A stretch of 17,780 bases of DNA from RUG754 sp045545455 (GCA_045545455.1 JAZQAY010000090.1:1-17780), one strand, 5' to 3'. Counted from the stretch's first letter, positions 1-8,263 are shown. The notes: generated by a model not told the origin, from the sequence alone. A program made the numbers and translations.

Positions 1-1019
1 GAATACTGATCAATGTAGATGAAAATGGTTTTGTTACCATGTCTTCATCTGATCTTGATATATCAATAGTAAATAAATTTGAAGTAGTTGATTTTGAACC
101 CGGTGAGATTGAAGTCCAGCCTAAACTTTTCGGTGACATAATAAGGAAACTTCCTTCAGACATAATATATATAGAAGAAAATGATGGAAATCTTCTTATA
201 AAGTGTTCATCATCTGAATTCAATATCATTGGAAGTCCTTCAGATGAATTTCCTAAGATCAATTTAGGAGAAAACGGTGAAAAACTTGTTTTTGATAAAG
301 AAGTATTAAAGGAAATGATAAAAAAGACATCTTTTGCTGCATCTGTTGATGAGAGCAGGGGAGTCATCACCGGAGTTTTATTTGAAATAAAGGAAGATTC
401 CTTTAATATGGTAGCTCTCGACGGATTCAGAATGGCTGTAACCAGAGAGATGATAAAAAATGCATCAGATCAGAGCTTCATCATTCCTGCAAGAACTCTC
501 AATGAAGTACAGAAGATATTATCTGAGACTGATACAGAAAAGGAAGAAGTTGAACTTATCTTAAATGAAAAGAGAGCTCTCTTCATTATAGATAATATAA
601 AGGTAGTAATAAGACTTCTCGATGGCGAATATGTAAGATATAACGATATACTTCCTAAGGAAAGTCAGCTTAAAGTAGTTCTCAACAGATCAGATCTCAT
701 GGAAGCTATAGAAAGAGCTTCACTGTTTGCAAAAGTAGGAAAGAAGAATCTGATCAAACTGAATATCCAGGAAAATGAACTTGAGATAACTTCAAAATCT
801 GAAGAGGGTAACGTAAGAGAAAACGTATATATATCAAGAGAAGGAAAGGATCTCATAATTGGATTCAACTCCAAATATCTCATTGATTCATTAAAGGCGA
901 TCGACGATGAGAATATAGTAATGCTGTTCAATACTCATATCAGCCCTTGTCTCATAACTCCTGTTGAAGGAAATGAATTTGAATATTTGGTTCTTCCTGT
1001 AAGAATCACAAATATTTAA
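1..1019 (+). CDS. dnaN: DNA polymerase III beta subunit (sliding clamp), 5' partial
   Basis: This encodes the ring-shaped processivity clamp that tethers DNA polymerase III to the template. The frame is open back to the window edge: codons from base 3 read ILINVDENGFVTM and continue into the clamp sequence. The ATG at 39 is therefore an internal Met, not the start. About 338 codons are visible; clamps are usually near 366 residues, so roughly the first 30 residues lie outside the window. The C-terminus ends in LVLPVRITNI, matching the usual clamp ending. recF follows after only 22 bases, so the small S4-domain gene (yaaA) often found between dnaN and recF in Bacillota is absent. Codon use is AT-rich, like recF and unlike gyrB and gyrA. 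Confidence 0.96.
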   Translation, partial: ILINVDENGFVTMSSSDLDISIVNKFEVVDFEPGEIEVQPKLFGDIIRKLPSDIIYIEENDGNLLIKCSSSEFNIIGSPSDEFPKINLGENGEKLVFDKEVLKEMIKKTSFAASVDESRGVITGVLFEIKEDSFNMVALDGFRMAVTREMIKNASDQSFIIPARTLNEVQKILSETDTEKEEVELILNEKRALFIIDNIKVVIRLLDGEYVRYNDILPKESQLKVVLNRSDLMEAIERASLFAKVGKKNLIKLNIQENELEITSKSEEGNVRENVYISREGKDLIIGFNSKYLIDSLKAIDDENIVMLFNTHISPCLITPVEGNEFEYLVLPVRITNI

Positions 1020-1041
1020 AAGAGATTTTTTGAACTGAAAA

Positions 1042-2148
1042 ATGTATATAAAGAATTTAAAGATCAAGGATTTCAGAAATTATGAAGTCCTTGATTTGGA
1101 ATTTGATAAAAAAGTAAATATTATCATAGGTTCAAATGCTCAGGGAAAGACTAATCTTCTTGAATCTATCTATATATCATCTCTCGGAAGATCTTTCAGA
1201 ACTTCCAGGGATACGGATATGATAAGGTTCGGAGCTGAAAGAAGCATCATAAATATGGTCTATAATAAGGATATGGGTGATATGGAGATAGATATCATCA
1301 TAAATAAAGACCATAAAAAGACGGTAAAAATAGACGGAGTCAAGATCAAAAAGACTTCTCAGCTTCTCGATAATGTATATATAGTCATTTTCAGTCCGGA
1401 TGATCTTAAGATAGTAAAGGATGAACCTGAAAAGAGAAGAAAATTCATAGATAAGGAATTATGTCAGATAAAACCTTCATATTATGATAATCTTTCAAAC
1501 TATAAAAAAGTTCTCCTTGAAAGAAATACTTATTTAAAAGAATTAAACGTTGATCCTGTCATGCTGGATATCTGGGATGAACAGCTCTCTGATTACGGAT
1601 CGAAAATAATGATCCAGAGAAAAAAATTCATAGATGAGATATCAGAGATAAGTAAGAATATACATACCGGAATAACCAATAATAAAGAAATATTATGCCT
1701 GAAATATGATCCGAATCTGCAATTCAGTGATGATATCAATAAACAAAGGGATATATTCTATAAAAAATTAAAAGATTCCTTTGATAACGATATGAGAATG
1801 AGGACTACGACAAGAGGTCCTCACAAGGATGATCTTGATTTCTTCATAGAGACAGATGATACCAGGATAAACGTAAGAAATTTCGGATCCCAGGGACAGC
1901 AAAGAACCGCAGCCTTATCGCTGAAGTTAGCTGAGATAGATATAATAAAGAAGGAAACAGGTGAATATCCTATACTTCTTCTTGACGACGTATTAAGTGA
2001 ACTTGACCTTGAAAGACAGGAATATCTGATAAAAACTCTGTCATTTAATCAACTTTTTATAACGACTGCAGAGATGCAGGAAAAATTAACCGATGAATTT
2101 CCTGATGCTGCCATTTTCAGAGTGGTCAGAGGAAAAGTCAAAAAATAA
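1042..2148 (+). CDS. recF: RecF, DNA replication and repair ATPase
   Basis: RecF is an SMC-like ATPase that acts with RecO and RecR to load RecA at single-strand gaps. The 368 residues match the usual family length. Visible motifs are Walker A GSNAQGKT (residues 30-37), the ABC signature FGSQGQQR (281-288) and Walker B LLLDDVLSELD (312-322). The N-terminus MYIKNLKIKDFRNYE is the standard RecF opening, which fixes the start. No good Shine-Dalgarno sequence precedes it, so translation may depend on coupling to dnaN, 22 bases upstream. The stop codon sits inside the left arm of a terminator hairpin. Codon use is strongly AT-biased. Confidence 0.97.
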   Translation: MYIKNLKIKDFRNYEVLDLEFDKKVNIIIGSNAQGKTNLLESIYISSLGRSFRTSRDTDMIRFGAERSIINMVYNKDMGDMEIDIIINKDHKKTVKIDGVKIKKTSQLLDNVYIVIFSPDDLKIVKDEPEKRRKFIDKELCQIKPSYYDNLSNYKKVLLERNTYLKELNVDPVMLDIWDEQLSDYGSKIMIQRKKFIDEISEISKNIHTGITNNKEILCLKYDPNLQFSDDINKQRDIFYKKLKDSFDNDMRMRTTTRGPHKDDLDFFIETDDTRINVRNFGSQGQQRTAALSLKLAEIDIIKKETGEYPILLLDDVLSELDLERQEYLIKTLSFNQLFITTAEMQEKLTDEFPDAAIFRVVRGKVKK

Positions 2149-2192
2149 CTCTAAAAGATATAGTTATATACCATATTTTTTAGAGTTTTTTA
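2147..2192 (+). terminator. Intrinsic terminator after recF
   Basis: AACTCTAAAA (2147-2156) pairs with TTTTAGAGTT (2178-2187), a perfect 10-bp stem with a 21-base loop. The run of T from 2186 to 2191 follows. The left arm overlaps the recF stop codon. The stem is AT-rich, so termination may be incomplete, but it separates recF from the new promoter ahead of gyrB. Confidence 0.75.
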
Positions 2193-2262
2193 TTGCTTTA
2201 ATTTCGTTTTTTATCGATTTTTAGAAGAATTTAATAATATTTAACTAAATATATTAAAAATC

Positions 2263-2291
2263 TTGCTATAGGTATTGATTTATGCTATACT
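2263..2291 (+). promoter_or_regulatory. Sigma-A-type promoter for gyrB-gyrA
   Basis: TTGCTA (2263-2268), a 17-base spacer and TATACT (2286-2291) form a good vegetative promoter. TG at 2283-2284, one base before the -10, makes an extended -10. The upstream A/T runs (about 2225-2260) could act as an UP element. Transcription would begin near 2298, about 55 bases ahead of the gyrB ATG. Confidence 0.8.
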
Positions 2292-2319
2292 ACATTATGT
2301 ATGATTTTGTAAATTTTTA

Positions 2320-2340
2320 AAAATTTTGACCCAAAATTTT
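2320..2340 (+). repeat. Perfect 9-bp dyad in the gyrB leader
   Basis: AAAATTTTG (2320-2328) and CAAAATTTT (2332-2340) are exact inverted copies around a 3-base centre. The dyad ends directly against the GAGGAG ribosome binding site at 2341. It lies downstream of the predicted transcription start, so it could be an operator or an mRNA hairpin affecting ribosome access. The local sequence is very AT-rich, so chance is possible. Confidence 0.5.
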
Positions 2341-2352
2341 GAGGAGATACAT

Positions 2353-4278
2353 ATGAGTTTAGAAGAAAAAACAACTGGTCAGTATGATGCGGCGCAAATA
2401 CAGGTTTTAGAAGGACTTGAAGCCGTCCGTAAGAGACCCGGTATGTACATCGGATCCACCGGTCCCAGAGGTCTTCATCACCTTGTCTACGAGATAATAG
2501 ACAACAGTATAGATGAAGCGCTTGCAGGATACTGCAAAAACATCAAAGTAACCATCAATCAGGATGATTCCATCACGGTAGAGGACGATGGACGTGGTAT
2601 GCCTGTTGACAAGCATCCCAAGATGGGAATTCCTGCAGTGGAAGTCATCCACACTGTGCTCCATGCCGGCGGTAAATTCGGCGGCGGGGGATACAAGGTA
2701 TCCGGCGGTCTGCACGGCGTAGGTGCATCCGTAGTAAACGCTCTTTCCACGAAGATGGAAGTTGAGATCAGAAGAAACGGCAAGATATATCATCAGGAAT
2801 ACAGACAGGGAAGATATGCAAGTCCCCTGGAAGTAATAGGTGATGCTCCCAGAAAGACCGGATCCAAAACTACATTCTGGCCTGATCCTGAGATATTTGA
2901 AACCACTGTCTTTGATTACGATACCATCATGCACAGAGTGCGTGAGATGGCTTTCTTAAACAAGGGAATCAAGATCACCTTAAAGGATGAGAGAGTAGGA
3001 AAGAAAAATTCCGAAGTCTTCCATTATGAAGGCGGTATCAAGGAAATGGTAGCTTTCCAGAATTCCCACAAGGATCCCATACATAACGACGTAATATATT
3101 TTGAGGTATCAAAGGAAACTCACGAACTTGAAGTTGCCATGCAGTATACCGATGGATACAGCGAACTTATCCTGGGATACGCCAACAACATCAATACTGT
3201 TGACGGAGGTACTCATCTCGTAGGATTCAAGTCAGCTCTTACGAGAGTCATAAACGACTATGCGAGAAGAGCCAAGTTATTAAAGGATAACGACGATGCT
3301 CTCACGGGAGATGACGTAAGAGAAGGACTTACAGCAGTAGTTTCAGTCAAACTTCAGGAGCCTGAGTTCGAAGGACAGACCAAGGGTAAACTTGGAAATC
3401 CTGAGATCAGAGGTTTCGTGGAGACCACCACTAACGATTATCTCATGGCCTTCCTGGAGCAGAATCCTTCACAGGCCAAACAGATCATCGAGAAGTGCGT
3501 GAAGGCTGCCCGTGCGAGAGAAGCTGCCCGTAAGGCGAGAAACATCATAAGAAACACCAACGCTCTTACCAGCACATCGCTTCCCGGTAAACTTGCAGAC
3601 TGCTCAGAGAAGAATCCCGAACTTTCCGAGATCTTCCTGGTAGAGGGAGATTCCGCAGGAGGATCCGCCAAGGATGGAAGAGACCGTAAGCGTCAGGCTA
3701 TACTTCCTTTAAGAGGTAAGATCTTAAACGTTGAAAAGGCAAGACTGGATAAGATACTTAATTCCGATGAGATCAAGAATATGATCACAGCTTTCGGCTG
3801 CGGTATCGGACAGGACTTCGACCTTGATAAACTGAGATATCACAAGATCATCATCATGACCGATGCCGATGTCGACGGAGCTCATATCAGAACTCTGCTT
3901 CTTACATTCTTCTACAGATATATGAAACCCCTTATCGAAAACGGTTATGTATACGCTGCTCAGCCGCCTCTCTTCAGGATCAAGAAGGGCAAGGACGTAT
4001 GGTATACATATTCCGATAAGGAGCAGGAAAGAAAACTTGCAGAAGTTGAAGCTCTTCCCGGCAAGCTTGAGATCCAGAGATATAAGGGTCTTGGAGAAAT
4101 GGATGCTTCCCAGCTTTGGGAGACCACCATGGATTACGACCACAGGACTCTTGTTCAGATCACCATCGAGGATTCAGCCCAGGCTGACGAGATCTTCTCC
4201 ACCCTCATGGGAGACAAGGTACCGCCCAGAAAGAAATTCATTGAAGACAACGCACACTATGCGACCATAGACGCTTAA
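2353..4278 (+). CDS. gyrB: DNA gyrase subunit B
   Basis: This is the ATPase and TOPRIM subunit of DNA gyrase, which introduces negative supercoils as an A2B2 tetramer with GyrA. I chose the ATG at 2353 because GAGGAG (2341-2346) lies 6 bases upstream; a TTG at 2326 would add nine untypical residues. That gives 641 residues, normal for the short Gram-positive form. Motifs: GHKL ATP site IDNSIDEA with Asn51, DDGRGMP, GGGGYKVSGGLHGVG, TOPRIM EGDSAGG (431-437) and DADVDG (504-509), and the C-terminal QRYKGLGEM. The loop PLRGKILN carries Arg where Escherichia coli has Lys447, as is common in Gram-positives. gyrA follows after 17 bases. Confidence 0.98.
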   Translation: MSLEEKTTGQYDAAQIQVLEGLEAVRKRPGMYIGSTGPRGLHHLVYEIIDNSIDEALAGYCKNIKVTINQDDSITVEDDGRGMPVDKHPKMGIPAVEVIHTVLHAGGKFGGGGYKVSGGLHGVGASVVNALSTKMEVEIRRNGKIYHQEYRQGRYASPLEVIGDAPRKTGSKTTFWPDPEIFETTVFDYDTIMHRVREMAFLNKGIKITLKDERVGKKNSEVFHYEGGIKEMVAFQNSHKDPIHNDVIYFEVSKETHELEVAMQYTDGYSELILGYANNINTVDGGTHLVGFKSALTRVINDYARRAKLLKDNDDALTGDDVREGLTAVVSVKLQEPEFEGQTKGKLGNPEIRGFVETTTNDYLMAFLEQNPSQAKQIIEKCVKAARAREAARKARNIIRNTNALTSTSLPGKLADCSEKNPELSEIFLVEGDSAGGSAKDGRDRKRQAILPLRGKILNVEKARLDKILNSDEIKNMITAFGCGIGQDFDLDKLRYHKIIIMTDADVDGAHIRTLLLTFFYRYMKPLIENGYVYAAQPPLFRIKKGKDVWYTYSDKEQERKLAEVEALPGKLEIQRYKGLGEMDASQLWETTMDYDHRTLVQITIEDSAQADEIFSTLMGDKVPPRKKFIEDNAHYATIDA

Positions 4279-4295
4279 GGAAAGGAGGGAAATAC

Positions 4296-6809
4296 ATGAC
4301 GACGTTTTTTGAAGATACAAAGATGATCCAGCATGAGATCTACGACGAAATGAAACAGAGTTATATCGACTATGCCATGTCGGTAATCGTTTCCCGTGCC
4401 CTTCCCGATGCGAGGGATGGTCTCAAGCCGGTACACAGAAGAATACTTTACGGTATGGATGCCCTGGGCATCTCACCCAATCAGCCTCATAAGAAGAGTG
4501 CCCGTATAGTCGGCGAAGTAATGGGTAAGTATCACCCTCACGGTGATTCCTCCATCTACGACGCCATGGTAAGACTGGCTCAGCCCTGGAACATGAGATA
4601 TCCCATGGTTGACGGTCACGGAAACTTTGGTTCCATCGACGGAGACGGAGCTGCCGCTTCCCGTTACACCGAAGCCAGGATGACACCTTTCTCCCTCGAG
4701 ATGCTGAGGGATATAGACAAGGATACGGTAGACTTCGTACCCAACTATGACGGAGAGGAACAGGAGCCGGTGGTTCTTCCTTCCAGAGTTCCCAACCTCC
4801 TTATAAACGGTTCTGACGGTATTGCGGTAGGTATGGCTACATCCATTCCTCCTCACAACCTTTCGGACACCATAGATGCCTGTGTCAAGGTCATCGATGA
4901 GCCCGAGTGCTCCATCGACGACATTATAAAGATAATAAAGGCCCCGGATTTCCCCACGGGTGGAATCATCATGGGAAAGGGCGGAGCCAAGGAAGCCTAC
5001 AGGACAGGTCAGGGCAAAGTAGTCGTGAGATCAGTCTGCTCCATCGAGGAAGGATCCCGCGGCAAGCAGCAGATCATCGTGACCGAGATACCTTTCCAGG
5101 TCAACAAGGCTGCCCTCATCCAGAAGATGGCAGAACTTGTCAAGAGCAAGCAGCTTGAAGGCATCACTGAGATCAGGGATGAGTCTTCACGTGAGGGACT
5201 CCGTATCGTCATCGAACTTAAGAAGGATGCCAACGCTCAGATAATCCTGAACAGACTCTATAAGCACACCCAGCTTCAGAAGAACGTATCCATGATCATG
5301 CTTGCCATCGACGAGGGCAAGCCTAAGATCCTGAACATCCGTGAGATAATCGATATCTATCTCAATCACCAGAAAGAGGTAGTTACCAGACGTACCGAGT
5401 ACGATAAGAAGAAGGCTGAAGCCAGGGCCCATATTTTGGAAGGTTATCTGATCGCTCTCGACAACATCGATGAGATCATAAAGATAATCAGATCTTCATA
5501 CGATGACGCTCAGGAAAAACTGATGGAGCGCTTCGGACTTTCAGAGATCCAGTCAAAGGCCATCCTGGACATGCAGCTGAGAAGACTGCAGGGACTGGAA
5601 AGAGAGAAGATCACAGCAGAGTATGAGGAACTCATCAGGAAGATCGCATACTATAACGAACTCCTTAATGACGTGCATAAACTCATGGGAGTGGTTAAAG
5701 ACGAACTCCTTGAGGTAAAAAAGAAATGGGGAGACAAGAGAAAGACTAAGATCCAGGCTGACGAAGCCGAGATCGATGAAGAGGATCTCATCCATGAAGA
5801 GGACGTATGCATCACCCTTACTCACTTGGGATATGCCAAGAGAGTTCCCGCTGACACATACAGAGCTCAGAAGAGGGGAGGCAAGGGAATCACCGGACTC
5901 ACCACCAGGGAAAATGACTTTGTGAAACAGATGATCATGTGCTCGACTCACGATCACCTGCCCTTCTTCACCAACCTGGGCAAGGTCCACATGATAAAGG
6001 CCTACGAGATACCCGAAGGTTCGCGTACTGCCAAGGGTATTCCCATCATAAACTTCATTCCTCTCATGTCCATGGAGAGAGTTACCGCAGTAATACGCCT
6101 GGATGAATCTGAGGCAAACCGCTTCCTGATCTGCGTGACCAAGCAGGGCACCATCAAGAAGACGGCTCTCACAGAATTCATCACAAACCGCAAGACAGGT
6201 CTCATCGCCATCAAGCTTAAGGAAGGCGACGAACTCATCGGAGTCAAGCAGACCACCGGAGAGGATAACATCATCATCGTTACCCGTCAGGGCAAGTGCA
6301 TCAGCTTCTCCGAGGACGACGTAAGACCTATGGGCCGTATCGCAGGAGGCGTAAGAGCCATCAAGCTAGAAAAGAACGACGAAGTCGTATCCATGGAGCT
6401 CACCAGACCCGAAGAGGAACTGATGGTAGTTACCAAGAAGGGCTTCGGTAAGCGTACCAGGGCCAAGGATTACAAGATCCAGGTAAGAGGAGGCAAGGGC
6501 CTTCTCACATATGACAAGGGTAAGTTCAAGAAGACAGGAGAGCTGGTCGGAGCCATCGTTGTAGATGACGATGATGACGTAATGCTGATCAATTCAGACG
6601 GAGTCATCATCAGAGTTCCCGCCAAGGAAGTCTCCAAGCTCGGAAGAGCTACCCAGGGCGTCAAGATCATGAACGTTGGTGAAGACGCCGACATCATAGC
6701 TATTTCCAAGGTAGCAAGAGATGAGGACGAGGATGAGGAAGAGGCTCCGGAGACTAAGGCAAAGAAGACTTCCGACGAACCCGATCCTCAGGAGGAAATG
6801 AAACTGTAA
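4296..6809 (+). CDS. gyrA: DNA gyrase subunit A
   Basis: This is the DNA-cleaving and wrapping subunit of gyrase, 837 residues. The start has an excellent ribosome binding site, AAAGGAGGG at 4281-4289. The catalytic tyrosine is Tyr124 in ASRYTEARMT. The quinolone-determining segment reads HGDSSIYD, with Ser85 and Asp89 at the positions of E. coli Ser83 and Asp87, so no classical resistance substitution is seen there. The beta-pinwheel carries the GyrA box QKRGGKG (525-531), which is needed for DNA wrapping. The last 35 residues are an acidic linker-like tail rich in Asp and Glu. It forms a tight operon with gyrB, and its stop overlaps the next gene (TAATG). Confidence 0.98.
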   Translation: MTTFFEDTKMIQHEIYDEMKQSYIDYAMSVIVSRALPDARDGLKPVHRRILYGMDALGISPNQPHKKSARIVGEVMGKYHPHGDSSIYDAMVRLAQPWNMRYPMVDGHGNFGSIDGDGAAASRYTEARMTPFSLEMLRDIDKDTVDFVPNYDGEEQEPVVLPSRVPNLLINGSDGIAVGMATSIPPHNLSDTIDACVKVIDEPECSIDDIIKIIKAPDFPTGGIIMGKGGAKEAYRTGQGKVVVRSVCSIEEGSRGKQQIIVTEIPFQVNKAALIQKMAELVKSKQLEGITEIRDESSREGLRIVIELKKDANAQIILNRLYKHTQLQKNVSMIMLAIDEGKPKILNIREIIDIYLNHQKEVVTRRTEYDKKKAEARAHILEGYLIALDNIDEIIKIIRSSYDDAQEKLMERFGLSEIQSKAILDMQLRRLQGLEREKITAEYEELIRKIAYYNELLNDVHKLMGVVKDELLEVKKKWGDKRKTKIQADEAEIDEEDLIHEEDVCITLTHLGYAKRVPADTYRAQKRGGKGITGLTTRENDFVKQMIMCSTHDHLPFFTNLGKVHMIKAYEIPEGSRTAKGIPIINFIPLMSMERVTAVIRLDESEANRFLICVTKQGTIKKTALTEFITNRKTGLIAIKLKEGDELIGVKQTTGEDNIIIVTRQGKCISFSEDDVRPMGRIAGGVRAIKLEKNDEVVSMELTRPEEELMVVTKKGFGKRTRAKDYKIQVRGGKGLLTYDKGKFKKTGELVGAIVVDDDDDVMLINSDGVIIRVPAKEVSKLGRATQGVKIMNVGEDADIIAISKVARDEDEDEEEAPETKAKKTSDEPDPQEEMKL

Positions 6810-7207
6810 TGAGTGAAAGATTCCAGTTCGTTATCCCGGGAAGACCGGAACATATCTCGACCGTTAGGCTTGCTGTAGGATCAGTCGCAGCAAGCTGCGG
6901 TTTTGACGTGGAAGAGATCGAAGACGTCAAGACCGCTGCAGGTGAGGCCTGCCAGCTGGTGTCCTGCCATGAGATGGAAGGCTATGCCAGGGAGTACACG
7001 GTGGAATGCGTGACAGATCCCGGGAGAATAACGATCAAAGTCGTAAACACTTCGGATGAACTCATGGAAAAGACCAACAAGCGCTGCATCGACTGCCCCA
7101 ACGAAGGCGAGATCGGCAAGCTTCTCATAAGGTCTCTCATGGATTCAGTTGAAGTGAGCTGCGAGGATAACAAGAAGACCATCTTGATGACAAAGACTAA
7201 GAAATGA
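6809..7207 (+). CDS. RsbW/SpoIIAB-like anti-sigma factor with a degenerate ATP site
   Basis: This 132-residue protein has the outline of the GHKL serine-kinase anti-sigma fold: a helix ending in KTAAGEAC and a C-terminal GEIGKLLIRSLMDSVEV that resembles the G2 box and following segment of RsbW and SpoIIAB. It overlaps gyrA (TAATG) and the sigma factor (ATGA), so binding that sigma factor is the likely role. Key residues are missing. Glu46 of the N box is present, but the Mg-binding Asn is Leu50, and the DxGxG of the G1 box is replaced by VNTSDEL (79-85). ATP binding and kinase activity are therefore doubtful. It has seven Cys, including C93-x-x-C96 in the lid region. AGGAGGA at 6790-6796 is the ribosome binding site. 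Confidence 0.8.
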   Translation: MSERFQFVIPGRPEHISTVRLAVGSVAASCGFDVEEIEDVKTAAGEACQLVSCHEMEGYAREYTVECVTDPGRITIKVVNTSDELMEKTNKRCIDCPNEGEIGKLLIRSLMDSVEVSCEDNKKTILMTKTKK

Positions 7208-7887
7208 AGGATATCGAAGAACGTAACAAATTGGTCGAGGACCATTTGTACATGATCGACATCTTAATACGCAAATATCTGGGAAAGGGAGTCGAGTACG
7301 ACGACCTTTACCAGGTAGGAGCCTTAGCCCTTGTCAATGCGGCGGACAGATACGACCCTGAAAAGGGCTTTGAGTTCAGAACTTTTGCTGCTCCTACGAT
7401 CCTGGGGGAGATAAAGAAATATTTCCGGGATAAGGAGTGGAGTCTTAACGTGCCCAGACGTCAGAAGGAGATCGCGGTGAAGGTCAGGGAGACCGAAGAC
7501 GAGTTCCTGAAGACGGAGGGCAGGGCTGCTACGGTGGAGGAGCTGGCTGAAAAGACAGGCTTCACCGAGGAGCAGGTGCTCATGGCGCTGGAGAGCTCGA
7601 AGGCCTATGGAGCCTTCTCTCTTGAAAGCGTGTCAGGGGATGATGAAGAGGGATCTCCCATCGAGAAGTTCGTGGGGTTCACGGATAAAGGATTCGAACG
7701 GGTGGAGATCAACGAGATCCTGAGCCGGGTCCTGAACAGCATGAGCGACACCAACAGATACATTTTCAGACAAAGATTTATCGAAAACAAGTCTCAGGCT
7801 GAGATCGCAAAGGATCTTGGGGTATCGCAGATGACGATATCCAGAGCTGAGAAGACTATAACGGAGCGATTCAGACAGGAACTGTGA
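7204..7887 (+). CDS. SigB/SigF-family RNA polymerase sigma factor
   Basis: This is an alternative sigma-70 factor of the SigB/SigF/SigG group, 227 residues. Region 2 (about 10-85) contains EYDDLYQVGALALVNAADRY, then FRTFAAPTILGEIKKYFRD and WSLNVPRR; the last two are closest in my reading to SigB of Bacillus. Region 3 spans about 86-150. Region 4 (about 175-227) has the helix-turn-helix AEIAKDLGVSQMTISRAEK. The start codon overlaps the anti-sigma stop (ATGA) and no Shine-Dalgarno sequence is visible, so translation is probably coupled and the two proteins made in a fixed ratio. No anti-anti-sigma gene is nearby. The last codons and the stop lie inside the left end of a long inverted repeat. 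Confidence 0.9.
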   Translation: MKDIEERNKLVEDHLYMIDILIRKYLGKGVEYDDLYQVGALALVNAADRYDPEKGFEFRTFAAPTILGEIKKYFRDKEWSLNVPRRQKEIAVKVRETEDEFLKTEGRAATVEELAEKTGFTEEQVLMALESSKAYGAFSLESVSGDDEEGSPIEKFVGFTDKGFERVEINEILSRVLNSMSDTNRYIFRQRFIENKSQAEIAKDLGVSQMTISRAEKTITERFRQEL

Positions 7888-8185
7888 AGGCAGTATGCCG
7901 TACGCTAAGTCCTCGTCGCGGGGACCGGCGGACTGCTCACGGCTCACTTCACGGGGAGTTCGAAGAACTCGCATGATTTTCAAGAAGCAGCGCGAACTGC
8001 GTTCGCCACTGCGATTCGATCGATGTGCCTTATATGCGAGCATATGGCACATCTCACTCATCGCCGATCACCTGCTTCTTGAAAACAGCTCAGACAGCTT
8101 CGAACTCCGGACCGTTCAGTTTCGCCTGTTCGCAGGCCGGTCCCGCGCTCCTGCGGGAATCGCGGGCGACATATGCCTTCACAGT
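7881..8185. repeat. Long imperfect inverted repeat filling the sigma-trpS gap
   Basis: Five blocks on the left pair in order with five on the right: 7881-7892 with 8174-8185 (12 bp, ACTGTGAAGGCA); 7917-7928 with 8137-8147 (11 bp, one bulged G); 7955-7965 with 8098-8108 (11 bp, GGAGTTCGAAG); 7977-7990 with 8072-8085 (14 bp, TTTTCAAGAAGCAG); 8022-8037 with 8040-8053 (14 bp with a 2-base bulge). Smaller hairpins sit inside: 7956-7970, 7992-8006, 8124-8137 (TTCG loop) and 8141-8158. The open frames here (7895-8227 and 8025-8237) have no ribosome binding site and look like read-through of the repeat. It could be a non-autonomous palindromic element, a structured RNA, or a processing or termination region. 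No transposase is visible. Confidence 0.7.
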
Positions 8186-8222
8186 GCGGAAATTAGGGGT
8201 AGTATTCGGCTTTTGTTTTATG

Positions 8223-8228
8223 TATAAT
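8223..8228 (+). promoter_or_regulatory. Probable -10 box for trpS
   Basis: TATAAT matches the consensus exactly and lies 35 bases before the trpS start codon. No convincing -35 is found at 16-18 bases upstream (TAGTAT at 8200-8205 is weak). The leader would be only about 30 bases, too short for a T-box riboswitch. Confidence 0.55.
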
Positions 8229-8263
8229 AGGTTTTAATTTATATTTAGATAGAGGTAGACGTA

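Noticed and set aside
2326..2352. TTG start extending gyrB by nine residues
   Set aside because: The TTG falls in the AT-rich dyad and has no ribosome binding site; ATG at 2353 has GAGGAG at the right distance and gives the usual N-terminus.
2407..2934. Minus-strand open frame (175 codons) opposite gyrB
   Set aside because: It lies wholly within a well-conserved gyrB sequence and has no domain or start signal of its own.
7895..8237. Two overlapping open frames (110 and 70 codons) in the sigma-trpS gap
   Set aside because: Neither has a ribosome binding site, both run through the arms of the long inverted repeat, and neither resembles a folded protein family. They are best read as by-products of the repeat.
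8191..8263. T-box riboswitch for trpS
   Set aside because: The leader after the -10 box is about 30 bases, with no specifier stem or T-box sequence.
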